Shown: positions 1 through 11,833, counted from the first letter of the stretch. The stretch: 64,000 nucleotides of DNA from Hysterangium stoloniferum (GCA_015178975.1 WHVD01000049.1:434001-498000); one strand, 5' to 3'. Numbers and translations: made by a program. The notes: generated by a model from the letters alone, not told the origin.

Positions 1-605
1 AGACTTGTGACCATTGAGTTATGATAAATATGCTTTCAATCAGTTTCCGTGTCCTTACAAATAATATAAAGCGAAATATATAACTAAAGATCTTTGACAA
101 GTGAAAGTTGCAGCCCAGCCGGTGAGATAACTACCGCCTTTTTTTGCGTAAAGTCCTCAATGCCAGACGCGTCATATCCAGCGGCGCCTCTGTATAGAGC
201 GGTATTTATGTTAAAAACTATGAGAGGTAATAGTATCTAACAGACGTACCCTAGACCACGAAAGCCAAATCCAGGTTCAAGCCCAAAGATTGGCCATTGG
301 TATTGACTTGTCCTGTGATTAGAACGTACAGACCCGGGATTGTGAAAATGATTCACAATCACACTCACTTACTCGAATCCTTCTTTCTATACTTATTCCC
401 TTCTGAACAACATCACGAGTCCAAACCACATTGACCAAGCTATAGTCAGTCGAATTGGTTATCTCTCCCAGGTCGAAGTGAGGACAAGAATCCCGTCAGT
501 TTATGTTCGCCGTATTAGACAAGACGAAAGTGTTACAGAAGACTGTCTTAAACAGACTGAATTTCCCCCAGGTTTTCAGGTACCTAAAGGGTCCTCAAAG
601 GCGTC
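1..605. other. No recognisable gene at left edge
   Basis: I see no convincing coding exon, RNA gene or repeat in this stretch. Short open frames exist but have no recognisable domain. The window may begin inside the flank of a gene lying to the left. Confidence 0.4.
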
Positions 606-945
606 ATGTGTTTTATGGAGGGCGAGGATGATTTTGAGGACTTGCCTGACCTTATTCCAGGGGAGTTTGATGAGAATAAACCTCCGGATGCCGTTGACCA
701 AGATATGTCATATACAAGTTCATATACCCTATTGAAATGTGCTAATATTATCGCCAAGATGCACAGTGAAAGAGAGGAGATGCCAGTGCGGTTACAGAAA
801 GGTATCCCTGCGACAGTAGATGAAGCAATGAGGGGAAAGCATGATCGTTGTGGAAGTCTGCTTTTTGAAAGGGTTGAAAGCTCTTCATGATGCTGGGACG
901 TGGAAATTGGTGAAAAGCTGGAAGGAGTCAGAGTAGTAATACCAA
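606..945 (+). pseudogene. Possible Copia reverse-transcriptase N-terminal remnant
   Basis: The translation has an acidic stretch (EGEDDFEDLPDLIPGEFDEN) followed by a VDEAMRGKH segment. After a frame change comes KALHDAGTWKLVK. The second half resembles the entry into the Copia-type reverse transcriptase domain (EAM...W...AL...GTWxLV). The rest of the domain is absent and the frame is broken. This is a weak, family-level resemblance. It could also be an unrelated degenerate exon, so I give it low confidence. Confidence 0.3.
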
Positions 946-1345
946 AAACCAGATAGTTATAATATAATGAACTATGACAGCGTACATTGCTCTCATGAAT
1001 GCATAAAGTTGTTGATGCAGAGTGTGAAGTTACGGGATGAGAGGGTTTGTTTTGAATATAAATGCTCCTCAGTCTAAGATTCGAAGGCTTTCGAAGCTTA
1101 ATATTGCTCCGGAGTGGGGGAAGGAGAAAGCGCTAATAGAGAGCCCCAGTCCTGATTTTTCTGTGCCGAACGCCCGTTCACTAGGACAATCCATGACTGA
1201 GTACCGGTCATACGTTGTCCTAGACTTAGGTCATTGAAAAGTGGTTTGGGTTTCACTCCTTTAAGCCAAACGAAAGCTCAAATATTATGGGCAGCTGGCA
1301 TTATTGATGCTGGCCGCGTCACACTAATTCAATTGCCTTTCCGGT

Positions 1346-2694
1346 GTGCTACAATTATTTAGGTGTGGTTCAGCCTCTCACTTAAGAGTTCCCTGGTCCC
1401 GGGAAAATAGGGTCAGCTTCATAATCCTTGCTGGAGGCTACACCTATTTAATTTCAGCCTGCTCTTTCGTGGCTGGTCTAAGGGTTGGCAGTAATGGAAC
1501 GTTAGCACTCCTTAACCAGTCAAACGCTGAAAACGCTCTAAGTTGGATTGAGCGCAATCCTCACAACTCAAGTATACTATAGTGAGTGTAAATCAGAGCT
1601 CGAATAATATTCTCGTTACTGAATACGTCCGATTTGAACCTGAAGTGCCGTGAACCAAGTCACAGATAGTCAACTTGGAACAATGACTTGATTGCAAGCA
1701 CGTCAGGCAGGAGGAGACTGCCACACTTCTTACCAAAGTAATGAGGTTCCTTGAATGTAAGACCTGCTTTTACAGGGCTGTAGAAATAGGAGTATTGAAC
1801 ATTGTAACATGCAGTATGCATCAGGAGAAGGCCAGGTTATACCACTGCAGGTCGATCTCCTGCACTTCGTCACTGACCCGGCCCCGCCACTCACTGTTAC
1901 CTTCAATCCAGCTCCCAATACCCTTTCTCACACGAAGCGGTTGAAGTTAGTGATCGACTATTTGTTGCGGATCTTGTAGGGGTTTCTGCTTACCTCGCCC
2001 TCAACCTGATGTTAATGTATAACGACTGCAGGGCTTCGATAAAGTCTGGAGAATGAACAGAACTTCCACGGAAACATGGGAAATTGTGAGCTATATTACC
2101 CAGCCAACTGGTAGTGGTCCTCGAGACTTGGTTTCGAAGGTAAGACAGTTTCTTTCTATGCAATGCCTCGATGAATTGTATATCTCGAGCCAGGCGGGGT
2201 CATGTATCTGCTGCTGCATGAGGTTGCAGTGACCTGGACATCACAGAGGATTCCAGGCAGCGATGAAACCTCCCTACCATTCATCTCTACGTCCTTGACT
2301 ACTCCGCCTGGTGTTAATATAGCCGAGATCCGATTCTTGTCCCAATGGATGACTGCTCCAAAAAGTACATCTGTACATCAAACAGGCAGAGCAGCAATGG
2401 TACGGAGGTCCCCTTAGGCTCGTGTTAACACCATTCTCAATAAGATAGATTCTACTACCCTAAGGTGACACGATTACTATCTTCTCCTGAATATAACAAA
2501 TCGTTTCGAGTGAAATACGTGCACAGCGGATCATGCGAGGATTCATCATTGATGCGAGCGGGAGATATCTCCTTTTAGGGGGAATCGTTTCCAGCGGTGT
2601 CAAAGTCTTAAAACGTTTCGATGGAGGTGCGGACTTGGTGCTTGTTGCTGCCAGCGTTGAAGTGCTGACGGCAAGCACCTTTGTGTGGCTATAA
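1346..2694 (+). pseudogene. Lactonase / carboxy-cis,cis-muconate-cyclase-like pseudogene
   Basis: Segments in different frames line up, in order, with the fungal seven-bladed beta-propeller lactonase family (6-phosphogluconolactonase-like, Pfam Lactonase). About 1430-1582 gives LAGGYTYLIS...LALLNQS...LSWIERNPHNSSIL, like blade 1. About 1800-1930 gives a segment ending in PLQVDLLHFV. About 1960-2140 gives DRLFVADL, then DKVWRMNRTSTETWEIV. About 2200-2300 gives SLTTPPGVN. About 2335-2405 gives KYICTSNRQSSNG. About 2520-2694 gives RGFIIDASGRYLLLGG, ending VWL and a stop. Family members are about 370-400 residues, which fits this span. Frame changes and in-frame stops between segments, for example near 2330, are not all explained by introns, so I call a pseudogene. 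Some breaks (e.g. 1760-1778) could be real short introns. Confidence 0.62.
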
Positions 2695-3342
2695 TGCTAC
2701 TTCACTTATCTTATTGTGATTGAAATCTGGCCAGCTGCTCGAAGCGTTTTTGGTGGGCCTCACATGATGTGGGTTCGACTATATCAATACTAAGCGAAGT
2801 TCTGAACGGGAAGCAATCTCCGTTAGATTCCTAGTACTCGTGGGTTTGTCACCATCATATTCATTGCACATCTCAATGGCTGAAATCTTCTCTCGAATAC
2901 AGTTAGAAAGATGAGGACCTGTAGATATTGATGAAGTGCAAACATATCACGTGACCGCCACACCTGTCCCATGTGTCTTTGCCTTGTTCTATTAAAACAG
3001 ATTACAACGTGTTAATCTATATGTGATGAAATAACGAGGATGTGATGCTTGCGCAATGAGTTGACCTTCGCCGAGTGTGCAGGACAATGTCCATCTGAGC
3101 GATTACATAACCTCTGGTTTCATTAGAAAGATGGGCAGATATTCTAGCATGACTGGGTCTGATTTTCGGGAGAGAAGCCAGGTGAAAATACCGTGAACAG
3201 CATGGAAACATTTGAAAAGCATATAAAAGCTTCTGAATCAGATGTACAGTGTTCGGCCGCCACTGAGTGTTGTGACAGGTTGTGACAGGTTGCTTAACGT
3301 ACGCCTCGAACCTTTTCAAGGGGGCGATGTTCATAGTGGACA
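2695..3342. other. Intergenic, no gene seen
   Basis: Region between the lactonase pseudogene and the RING gene. The open frame on the minus strand at 3017-3343 shows no domain and no codon pattern that I trust. The region presumably carries the RING-gene promoter, but I see no clear TATA element close to 3343. Confidence 0.5.
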
Positions 3343-5400
3343 ATGCTTATCGCTCACGCTGCCTCAACTTGTGATGTTTGCCTAGAGGGCTATTCTGAAG
3401 ACATTTCATACCATACAATACCTTGTGGTAAGTCAATCAGTTACTCAATGAATTCGTTAACACTGATATCACTATAGGTCATGTTTTCTGTTTACCATGT
3501 CTTCTTTCAACGACTCCGGCCAGGTGTCCGTTATGTCGTCTTGATTTTAGCTCATATAATATAAGGAAGCTCCATCTGACGCTGCCGACTGCTCGAGATC
3601 AGGCGGCACGTGAGTTGGAGATGAAGCTGGTGGCGAGTTCGCCCGACATTACGCTTTCAGAGAGTTTGTCTTTATTTCAAGAAGTTCAGGACTGGTTAGA
3701 AGGAGAACCTAAAGAGGATGTAAGCCGGAAGTGCTTATCTGTTGCACGATGGACTGACAGAGTTGTAGTTTCTGGTATTACGAGCGTTTGCCGCAGTATT
3801 GTGCGGGTTTCACGAGACCAAAGATAAAGTAGTTCAACTTCAGGCCCTTTTAGAACTAACACAGGCTCGGGCTGAAGAGAGTCAGACTGAGCTGAGACGC
3901 TCGCTGGAACAAGCACAGAGTCCACCGCCGGACCCTGACATGGATGACTATAAAACGTAAGATGTTACTTCATTCTCCTATACTACATTTTACTAAATTG
4001 CATGACAGTAAGGTCCTTAGAACTGATTTCATCATGATCAGCTTGACAATTGACCACATTTCTCACAGTATCGGGAAGCTGAACTAGAGATCACGGAGCT
4101 CCGCGATGAATGTTCTAAACTTCGTGCTGCGATTATAGATTCCGACGAACGGGAACGACAAGAGCGTGCTGCTGTAGATCGTATCGGTCACCAATATAAA
4201 AGAGCAAAATTTGAACTCACGGCACTTCGGTCAGAATGTGCCGCTCTGCGCGCCCAGGTTGACAAACATCAACAGGATGACCAACTACGAGCAGCGGAAT
4301 ACCAGACCCATTATGCGCAGCTACAGGCACAGATTCAACTCCAAGCCCAGTCTCAAGCAAGGGCCCAAGAGGAGTCAGTCGCGCGGCGGAACTCAAACCC
4401 ACTTCCGCCACCGCCCCGCCCTGTTGATATATCCTTTATGAAGCCGCTCCAAGCCCGCACAACGTTGTGGCCGAAAGGCGAATTCGATAAGGCGGAAAGG
4501 GGTAAGGGTAAGGGTTCCCCTCCCATCAAAGCGCTTGGCGACGATCCGATGTCTTCTGTTTTTGTTCCTACTCTAGCCGCCACCATTCCCTCCCATCCTT
4601 CATCGAGACAGGAGCACTCTGACTCTGAAGGGCATTCGGAGGTGATCACACTTGTATATAAGCCACCTCGGCAGGTGCCTTCATGGGAGGAACAACAACA
4701 CTCTTCCCATTCGTCGGACTCTGACACGGCCAATGTCGATCTTCAAGACCCCATATACGTGTCACAGACCGGACCTTCCAATAAGGCTGCACTGCCTAGA
4801 GCTGATAATGTCTCTAAGCAGCCTAAACAACCCCAGTACGTTGGAACAAGAGACTCCTACCCATACGTCGACCGCGCCTCACGACATGCCATACATCATG
4901 ACCAACCCCGAGGTCATGGTGATTCAGCCTCACCTGTAAGGTTCCCAGTCTGGGGTGAGCGTCCACGAAGTTTCGCTGCTGAAACGGGCACGCTTTCTCG
5001 GCGACCTGTAGGGCAAGTAGGAAATACTATAGAACGTTCGGTTCGACGGGCGTCCTCCCCAGTTATATTGGAAGCCGGCACCCCATCGGATCGGGTTAAA
5101 CAGAGAGAAAGGGAGGATTCCAGCCCGAGACGCGCCTCGCCGATACGTGCGCAGACCGTTTACATGCCGAATGCGCAGGAAGCTGCTCGTCAGCAACACC
5201 GAGCACTATCACCCGGAGCAAATGTTATACGCTTTCGACGTGCTGATTCTTATGAGGAATCGCGTGCGAGCCACTACGACTACGACCCTAATCCGCCAAA
5301 CACGCGTATCGTTGTTGATCGACGGCCGGCCTCCCGGGACACCAGCCCGCACAATAACTATCGTCCCCAACGGACAGTAGACGTGCCCGTCTCTACTTAG
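3343..5400 (+). CDS. RING-finger (C3HC4) coiled-coil protein, probable E3 ubiquitin ligase
   Basis: Five inferred exons (3343-3427, 3478-3719, 3769-3956, 4009-4012, 4069-5400) give 616 residues. The ATG at 3343 is the first one compatible with the RING frame. An N-terminal RING of C3HC4 type is visible: Cys10, Cys13, Cys28, His30, Cys33, Cys36, Cys45, Cys48, with the typical CPLC pair. The fold binds two zincs and usually recruits a ubiquitin-conjugating enzyme. Residues about 135-255 are rich in Glu, Gln, Arg and Ala and look like a coiled coil. The remaining two-thirds is Ser/Pro/Arg-rich and probably disordered. Introns are 49-56 nt. Exon 4 would be only 4 nt (TAAG), but it is needed to keep the frame. 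The RING plus coiled coil suggests a ligase; the substrate is unknown. The C-terminal 440 residues have no domain I recognise. Confidence 0.82.
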
Positions 5401-5982
5401 TCTCCTACCTTCGAGACTCATTCGGCTCGATGCCTATATCATTGAAAGATTTAGACATGGCGCTGAATATCCATAACCTGGACTTCCAGAATTAAAATAT
5501 TCTCTGTCATGTGAGTCACCATGGAGTTTTTCCTATTCGCAGAGATTTGCAGACGTTTTTCCTTTCTTTCATTTTTTTGCTTTGCTTTCTTCGTTGTGAA
5601 TTTGCACGCTTGCCTATGCTCTCGTTGTTGTATTCTTATGCTTCAATTCGTGAGACCAAGTCTCTTTAATGCCCCATCTCACGTTGATGATACCAACCCG
5701 CCGGTCATGATTGACTTTCGACTTCGAGTTTAATTTTGTACATAGATATATTACTATATATTGCTGCGACTGCGGCCCACTACTCTTGACGAACGACAGA
5801 CTGGTCACGAAGGTGACAACTGGACCTCAATTGGGTCATCGGCTCGTTTGGATCTTCCGCAGGTACTGGTTAGAGACAGGGGTGTGTACCTTGACTATAA
5901 TCGATATGTAATGGTCGTACTATGTGAAGGTTGTGACTATCAAAGCAGAGTAGACTGCGCACTCTATAGCGCTACGCAGGCT
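5401..5982. other. Intergenic between RING gene and P450 A
   Basis: T-rich sequence follows the RING stop and is probably its 3' untranslated region and terminator. Open frames here (around 5521-5733 and 5711-6000) have no recognisable product. I see no RNA gene. Confidence 0.5.
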
Positions 5983-5988
5983 TATAAA
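5983..5988 (+). promoter_or_regulatory. TATA box of P450 A
   Basis: A TATAAA element lies 64 nt upstream of the P450 A start codon at 6052, a plausible distance. The corresponding stretch before P450 B does not show it. Confidence 0.5.
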
Positions 5989-6051
5989 CGACCGCTGTGA
6001 AGTTACTGCAGCCACCACCCAATTTTCTACCCTACATCACATAGTACTAGT

Positions 6052-8447
6052 ATGGACCAGCCGACGTTGCCAACACCCTATTTATTTATATCGATTGCAC
6101 TCGCCTCGTCACTGGCGCTGTTGTTGAAGAGCAGGTTTAGTCCACGGAAATTGTCACTTCATGACCTAAATGGTCCTGCACCATCCTCGTGGCTTGTAGG
6201 TTCGTAGGGCGGATTCTTTGGAAGTACAATTAGAAAGCTACTGATTCGATTATCACGTTTCTTCTTTAGGAAATATGCACTCCCTTACTCATCAAGAGAA
6301 TGTGGGTGATGTGGACGCAGAATATATTAAAGAATATGGATTAGCCTTTAAACTCAAAGGCGTTTTCCATGTAAGTATTCACAATTCAACCGAGCTATAA
6401 TGAATATTTTGGATGTTTGCGCCTTCAGGGAGAGTTCTTATACCTAGCGGATCCTCAGGTTTATCGAATCTATGTTCAAATCGCCGAATACAATATGAAA
6501 TGTTTTGTGATTTCTAGGGCATGCACTATGTCTTCAACACGTCTGGCTATACCTTTCACAAAAAGGGAATTGCCAGGCTGCTCCGCACACTTTTGGGTCC
6601 AAACATTTCAGGAATGGAAGGCATGTTCCTACTACCCCTCTCTTTTTTCTTTTTCCCTTATTCATACTTGTCATAATACAGGCGAAGACCATGCCCGACA
6701 TCGCAAAATAATTCTGCCCGGCTTTTCTCAGAGTGCTTTAAAGGAATTCGTCCCCATTTTTTTACAAGTTGCACAGAAGGTATTCTAGTCACCATACGCA
6801 CTAGCTAGACTGGACTTAACGGCAGAAATTATTTCTCCGTTATCAGGTGGTTGAAAAATGGCGAGACCTTTTACAAGAGGGACAACAACAATCAACTGTG
6901 GTGGACATACATACCTGGCTATCTAAACTCACACTAGATGCAGTTGGTCAAGGTATATGTGATCCTCTACTAATAATGGCAAGTTGTTGATACCTTCATC
7001 TCATTGTAGGGGTCCTATCATACGATTTTGGCGCACTGAGTGACACTCCTGGAGACTTTGTCAGAGTCTATCGAAACCTTTTGTGAGTTCTCACCCATGA
7101 TCAGGCCAAACCTCGTCACTTCATAGAGATTCTTAATGTTAGCGTCGACATATTCCACCAACCGAGCGATATAGGGCTTGCGATTGTCGTTCTTTTCGGT
7201 TACCTCCCGGCATGGGTAGTCAGCATCCTGCTGAAGGTCACCATGGGAGCTGCAAAGCGGGTCACCGAGTTCCGCGCTGTTTCTAATAAAATTACTTTGG
7301 ATATCGTGCAAAGAGAAATGGCATCTTTGGAAGGAGGCCTTCCTCAAGGAAAGGATATTATGAGCAGCTTATGTGAGTTTTGTATGCATAAAAGAGCTAA
7401 TTGTGTTGGCGTTTAATTGTCTTACAGTACGGGCAAATATGAGCGAAACAGCAAAGAATAAAATGAGTACTGAAGAACTTTTATCACAAATGAGGTTTGT
7501 TTCAAGCTGATTTTAATCTCCTATAACGAATGGATGATAATTGGTAGCGCACTGACGGTTGCTGGCCACGATACCACGACTAATACACTAGCATGGTTGT
7601 TTTACGAAATTTCACGTCGTCCAGAAGTCCAGAATAAGCTTCGGGAAGAAATAAACGCTACCAGAGCAGCTTGCGCCGGCAACGAACTAGGCGTGAACGA
7701 TTTCGAATCCATGCCTTATACTATTGCCGTTATTAAGTAAGTACCAGCCGATCATATTCTCAACAGAATAATAACCAGGCTTTTATTTCAGAGAAACTTT
7801 GAGATATTATCCTATAGCAGCTCATAATGCACGTGAGGCCGGACGCGATGAACTAATCCCACTTTCAAGACCGGTCAAAACTGCGGCCGGAGAGGAAATC
7901 GCTGCCATTCCAATTAAAAAGGGACAGCGTGTCTTCGCGTCTATTTGGGGCTATAACAGAATCAAGGAGCTATGGGGTGAAGACGCAGAACAATGGAACC
8001 CTGAGCGTTTCATGGGTGAAAACTTGAATCTTCGCCCGCAAAGGGGCTTGGGAGTTTATGCTAATCTGTGAGCTTTCATGGGGTATTGTATGTCATTAGC
8101 TCACAATGGACATTTACAGGGCAACTTTTAGTAGTGGAGTCCACAGCTGTGTTGGGTGAGTTGTCATATTATCTATAGATTTCTTCCTTAACTTAAAATG
8201 GGATTATAAGATGGCGTTTCGCGTGAGTCTATCTTTACCCCACAAAAGAATATATTTCATTAACGCACACTTCAGGGTCTTGGAGCTTCAAGCCATACTG
8301 ATCGTACTCATCCAAAACTTCGAATTTTCCCCTGCACCACATAACCCCGTAATGCGGCAGGTGATGGCACCAACCCTCGTTCCAATGGTGAAAGGGGAAG
8401 AAAAGCGAGGTTCACAGATGCCAATGTCAATTTCTGCTATCAACTGA
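6052..8447 (+). CDS. Cytochrome P450 monooxygenase (copy A)
   Basis: Fourteen inferred exons give 546 residues: 6052-6199, 6270-6370, 6429-6458, 6518-6620, 6682-6779, 6847-6952, 7010-7082, 7143-7372, 7428-7494, 7548-7736, 7792-8067, 8120-8155, 8211-8222, 8276-8447. A hydrophobic N-terminal anchor (about 8-26) points to the ER membrane. Signature motifs are all present: I-helix AGHDTT (324-329), ExxR as ETLR (383-386), NPERF, and heme loop FSSGVHSCVGWRFA with Cys484 as thiolate ligand. Electrons would come from cytochrome P450 reductase. The family is CYP4-like in overall style; the substrate cannot be told. Intron 4 appears to begin with GC instead of GT; the paralogue at 49577 has GT there. 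The 12-nt exon 13 encodes the WRFA part of the heme loop. All frames close, so the gene looks functional. Confidence 0.9.
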
Positions 8448-8980
8448 AGAGGTCAAGCTCCCGGCATTTAATTGTTAATTTAACCCTTATCCCTTAACGT
8501 CCAAATGTAAGCATAATATATGTATATCTTGTATCCAACGGACAATTAAGTAAACATACTATACATATTTGTAATTGACTTGTTGTGTCGCCCGCATTTA
8601 GACTCGCTGGCGATATTAATCAAGGATCATTCGTCACTGAGTGCAATGACCATGTCTTTATATTCCCCTTCCTTTATCTTATTCCCCGTCATCTTCAAGT
8701 TGCCCCTCAGTCCGTCTGTTTCAGAACGTTGGTCGCTACTGTTGTTCATGTCGCTTTTGAAGTGTTGCACGGTGTAGGGAATGTAAGGCGTGTGGTAACG
8801 TTGTACTATTTTTTCCCCCCATCTGCGTCTATTTGAGCCTAACCCTAATACCTTTGCTCCCTTCTCCCTTCTCCCTTCCCATATTCCTCCGCCCATATTC
8901 CTATCTGCGTCCGCCTTTTTCTCTTCCCGTATTACGATCTCACCAAAAGTGGCAGCTAGCTTTATAGCGTTGGTGCATCA
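8448..8980. other. P450 A downstream region, no gene
   Basis: Contains the P450 3' flank, then a pyrimidine-rich tract (about 8850-8900, repeated CTTCTCCC units). No recognisable product on either strand. It borders LINE debris on the right. Confidence 0.45.
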
Positions 8981-8984
8981 GAAT

Positions 8985-9880
8985 AGGCCAGATAAAGCTT
9001 TCAGATTGGAAAGCAGGAATGACAGTGACCTGGTGCTTCGACCATACTTCTCTTCCAAGAGGCTTCCACGACTTGAGAGTAAGCTGTGAAGCGTATTAGG
9101 TAATGGTATACACTTTTCTCTTGCCCTACCTGCACGCTGGATACAGCGCAGACGGTGATTTCCCAATCTTGTATAAATAGCGATTTAGTGGGATGTGGCC
9201 AGTCCTCAGCTGGTAAAGATGGCTATGCTTCATTTGGGAAGCGTTTGGCAGATCTTCTCAAACTTGGTGGATGGTGTGAAAGGTCAATTTCACATAGAAA
9301 GTGAGTACGGGTGGCTTAGCGAATAGTTCTTTGGTTTCCTACTTCAGCTAGCTCTAAATTCTTATATCATCGCTGTTTGACTGTGTGGGATGTACTCTTC
9401 TAGGGAAGGTGGTAAATATTCTGGGGTTTCGTTTTTCCTGTGGCATTTTTGGCTTCTTCACCTGCCCGTTCATTCCCTATCATGCCTTTGCAGCCGGCAC
9501 CGAACGGATTTCGGCGTTCGCCATCGTGAGCTCTTTATAAGTTTGATATTTTCATTCAAGGACAGCTCCAAGTGTTGACCTGAGGTCACTTTCTCGCCCG
9601 GGACGCTATGATGCACGCTTTGTGGTCGATTCACATTATTACTTTTCTAGCCCTCCAGGCTTCGCAAGCTAGATGCACTGCTGGACTAGCTCCGGCCAAT
9701 TCAGCTTCGAAAACAGTGTGGAAATTCGCTTTACCCAGGTATTCCCTCACAATTGCCTTTTCCTCTCCATTTTCGAAAAGCATAGTAACCTCACCAACTC
9801 CTCTGCCTAATATATATATGCTGGAGTTTTCCGAGAGTACTTTGAGCTTGGAGTCATCATCACTCTTGTTTTGAATGAGA
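8985..9880 (-). mobile_element. Degenerate LINE, RNase H and C-terminal part
   Basis: Reading the minus strand from 9880 gives YILGRGVGEVTMLFENGEEK, then REYLGKANFHTVFEAELAGA. This is the first part of the RNase H domain carried by fungal non-LTR retrotransposons, with the acidic residue in EAELAG. A second piece near 9400-9490 reads GNERAGEEAKNATGK, the usual GNExAD-like end of RNase H. Near 8985-9160 a segment ending RSLSFLLSNLKALSGLF resembles the ORF2 C-terminus. Frames are broken throughout and no reverse transcriptase is present. It is an old fragment of a different LINE from the one at 13.7-16.2 kb. Confidence 0.6.
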
Positions 9881-10322
9881 AGTATTTTCTTATTGGTGAT
9901 CTCGGTCTTGTGTAATGGCTGTCATTTAGGGCCTTCTGCTACCGGATAGATAGTTTCAACCCTGTCCAGCTTTATTCTGTATACATGGATTAAATGGTGG
10001 AGGGGGGATCTATGGTGTTTGATAAATAACTTTGCAGTGCACCTGACTCCTTGGTACAAAGGGTGATGGTGTTTGAGAAGAGTCACAGGTCTAGTGGTGG
10101 CATTTAGATAACTTTAGGGACTAGCTGGGGAAAGGCCTTGGGTTGACATGTATACCAAGGACATCATTGGCCATAGAGGAGAGAGCACCAGTGATCATGA
10201 GTGCTGCCTGTCTTTGCAAGCTTGGCAATGGAACCATTTATGTATACCCTTTCCTAGATCACTTTCTGTCACCAAAAGATGTCAGCTGTGTTAGATTAAG
10301 TAATGCTAGCAGTGTTTCCCAG
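9881..10322. other. Unassigned sequence between LINE debris and SINE
   Basis: No coding potential recognised. Probably repeat-derived, given its neighbours, but I could not assign it to a family. Confidence 0.35.
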
Positions 10323-10410
10323 GGTCAGCTGGTGTAATGGTTAACACCCCTGCTATATATGCAGAAGCCCTGGGTTCAATCTCCAGTCTGGCCATTCATT
10401 TTCTACACTT
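10323..10410 (+). mobile_element. tRNA-derived SINE, copy 1
   Basis: A tRNA-like head has a recognisable A box (TGGTGTAATGGTTAACAC) and B box (GGTTCAATCTC). Its outer arms GGTCAG and CTGGCC can pair. It is followed by a tail ATTCATTTTCTACA. The same head and tail, diverged, occur on the minus strand at 32549-32620. The anticodon loop lacks U33 and is not that of a working tRNA. Two dispersed copies sharing the same non-tRNA tail favour a SINE family over isolated tRNA pseudogenes. Confidence 0.6.
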
Positions 10411-10619
10411 TTAACAAGCTGCATATAATGTTTGTGGCATAGCTACCATTAAAAAACACTGCCTCAGGTATTTAGCAGTGACTCCTTTGGTAACTGTCCA
10501 AGTGTGAACAAGATTTTCAGTAAGTGTTGTAATTATCTTTGGTGAATATCATTTAAAGGTTGTATAGTTTGCCATTTATACCATGATAATAAATATCAAA
10601 ACAACACTTCACTGACATG

Positions 10620-11435
10620 TGTTATGACCAGAATTCCCACTGGACTCCGGGCACTAACTTAGACGCACCCGCACCCTATATGGACCAATTGTCAGTTTAC
10701 CGGGATTCCTGCTGGACTCCGTATGTCAGACTTGTCTACATTCGACTTCGTGTTTCAGTCACCGGAATACCCACCGGACTCTGTCCCTGTCTATGTCCGA
10801 CCTTGTCCCATGCATCAGTCACTGGACCCCACTCAGAAAACCCATCTTCCCTCTAACAGAGCCCTGTTCCCATTTTAGTCAAATGACCTGTCACGATTTG
10901 GACTCCGCTCCTGCTCCATTTCCTGTTATGGTTTATGATTTGTCATGATTCAGACTCCACTCTGTTCCATCCCATTCCTAACACCAAATTTGGTGTTTAC
11001 TATTCTCATTTTATGTTTTGCTAGTTTCGTTTCATTATTACTGGATTTGGTATGTCATTCATTCCACGGTCTATTTAGTCTGGCAGATGTTGTACATACA
11101 ATCCAGTCAGAAAATTGGCTTAGATTCCCCCCAGTAATCTAATACATTTTCCACTCCAAACTCCTACTTGAATTACACCGCTCACGCTAGTCGGAGCCCA
11201 CAGGCTCTGGCGCATCTATCTCTCTTATCTATCTCAACTCACAACCTCTTGACCCACGACCTCTGACCTACGACCCCTCGACCCATGAACCCTGCCTGGA
11301 CTCCCCAGGATTCCCATCCGCCTGTCTGAAATTGGACAACATGATCTCGTGAGGGTGCAGCCTATAAGCTGAAGCCAAGTCCTACCTGATATTCTGCGGG
11401 TTTCTCTGGAAACCTGCCATGTATGTACCTTAACA
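10620..11435 (+). mobile_element. Solo LTR of the Gypsy family, copy 1
   Basis: This 816-bp unit starts TGTTATGACC and ends CCTTAACA. It matches, with divergence, the LTRs of the full element at 37877-45490. It is flanked by a perfect 5-bp target duplication ACATG (10615-10619 and 11436-11440). No internal region follows, so it arose by recombination between two LTRs. Confidence 0.85.
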
Positions 11436-11450
11436 ACATGTATGTACATA

Positions 11451-11825
11451 CAGTGACTCACAAAACATTTCCAATGTTTTGCAGTTTCAACTTATTTATC
11501 TTATAACTCAGTAGGAGGAATAGTAAAAATCACCAAAATATTTGTGAACATGGTCTATTATGTATACTTTGATATGGCATAATGCCATTATGTGATTTTC
11601 ATATATGGCAACAATATGGATATTTCTATATGTGAGGTTCATTGGAAACCTTTTGTTGCTGACAGGCTCTTGCATGAAAATCATATGACTATGTTGATTG
11701 TTTGCACTTGTTTATGTTTTTCAACATGTCATGTGATCATGTTTTTTTATTTTTTTTAAATACATTTATATACCACATCACATAACTAAGATACATAGTG
11801 GTCAGGGGAAGAGGTGCCCTTAAAG
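11451..11825 (+). mobile_element. Tc1/mariner-type element end (MITE-like)
   Basis: Begins after a TA with CAGTGACTCACAAAACATTT, a classic Tc1-family terminal inverted repeat. About 210 bp of it is matched in inverse orientation by 49235-49466. No transposase is seen. Its right part runs into the solo LTR at 11834, so the far terminus is not visible. Confidence 0.6.
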
Positions 11826-11833
11826 TAGGTAGA

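Noticed and set aside
5711..6000. Two overlapping small frames before P450 A
   Set aside because: No similarity to known domains. They overlap the P450 promoter and TATA box.
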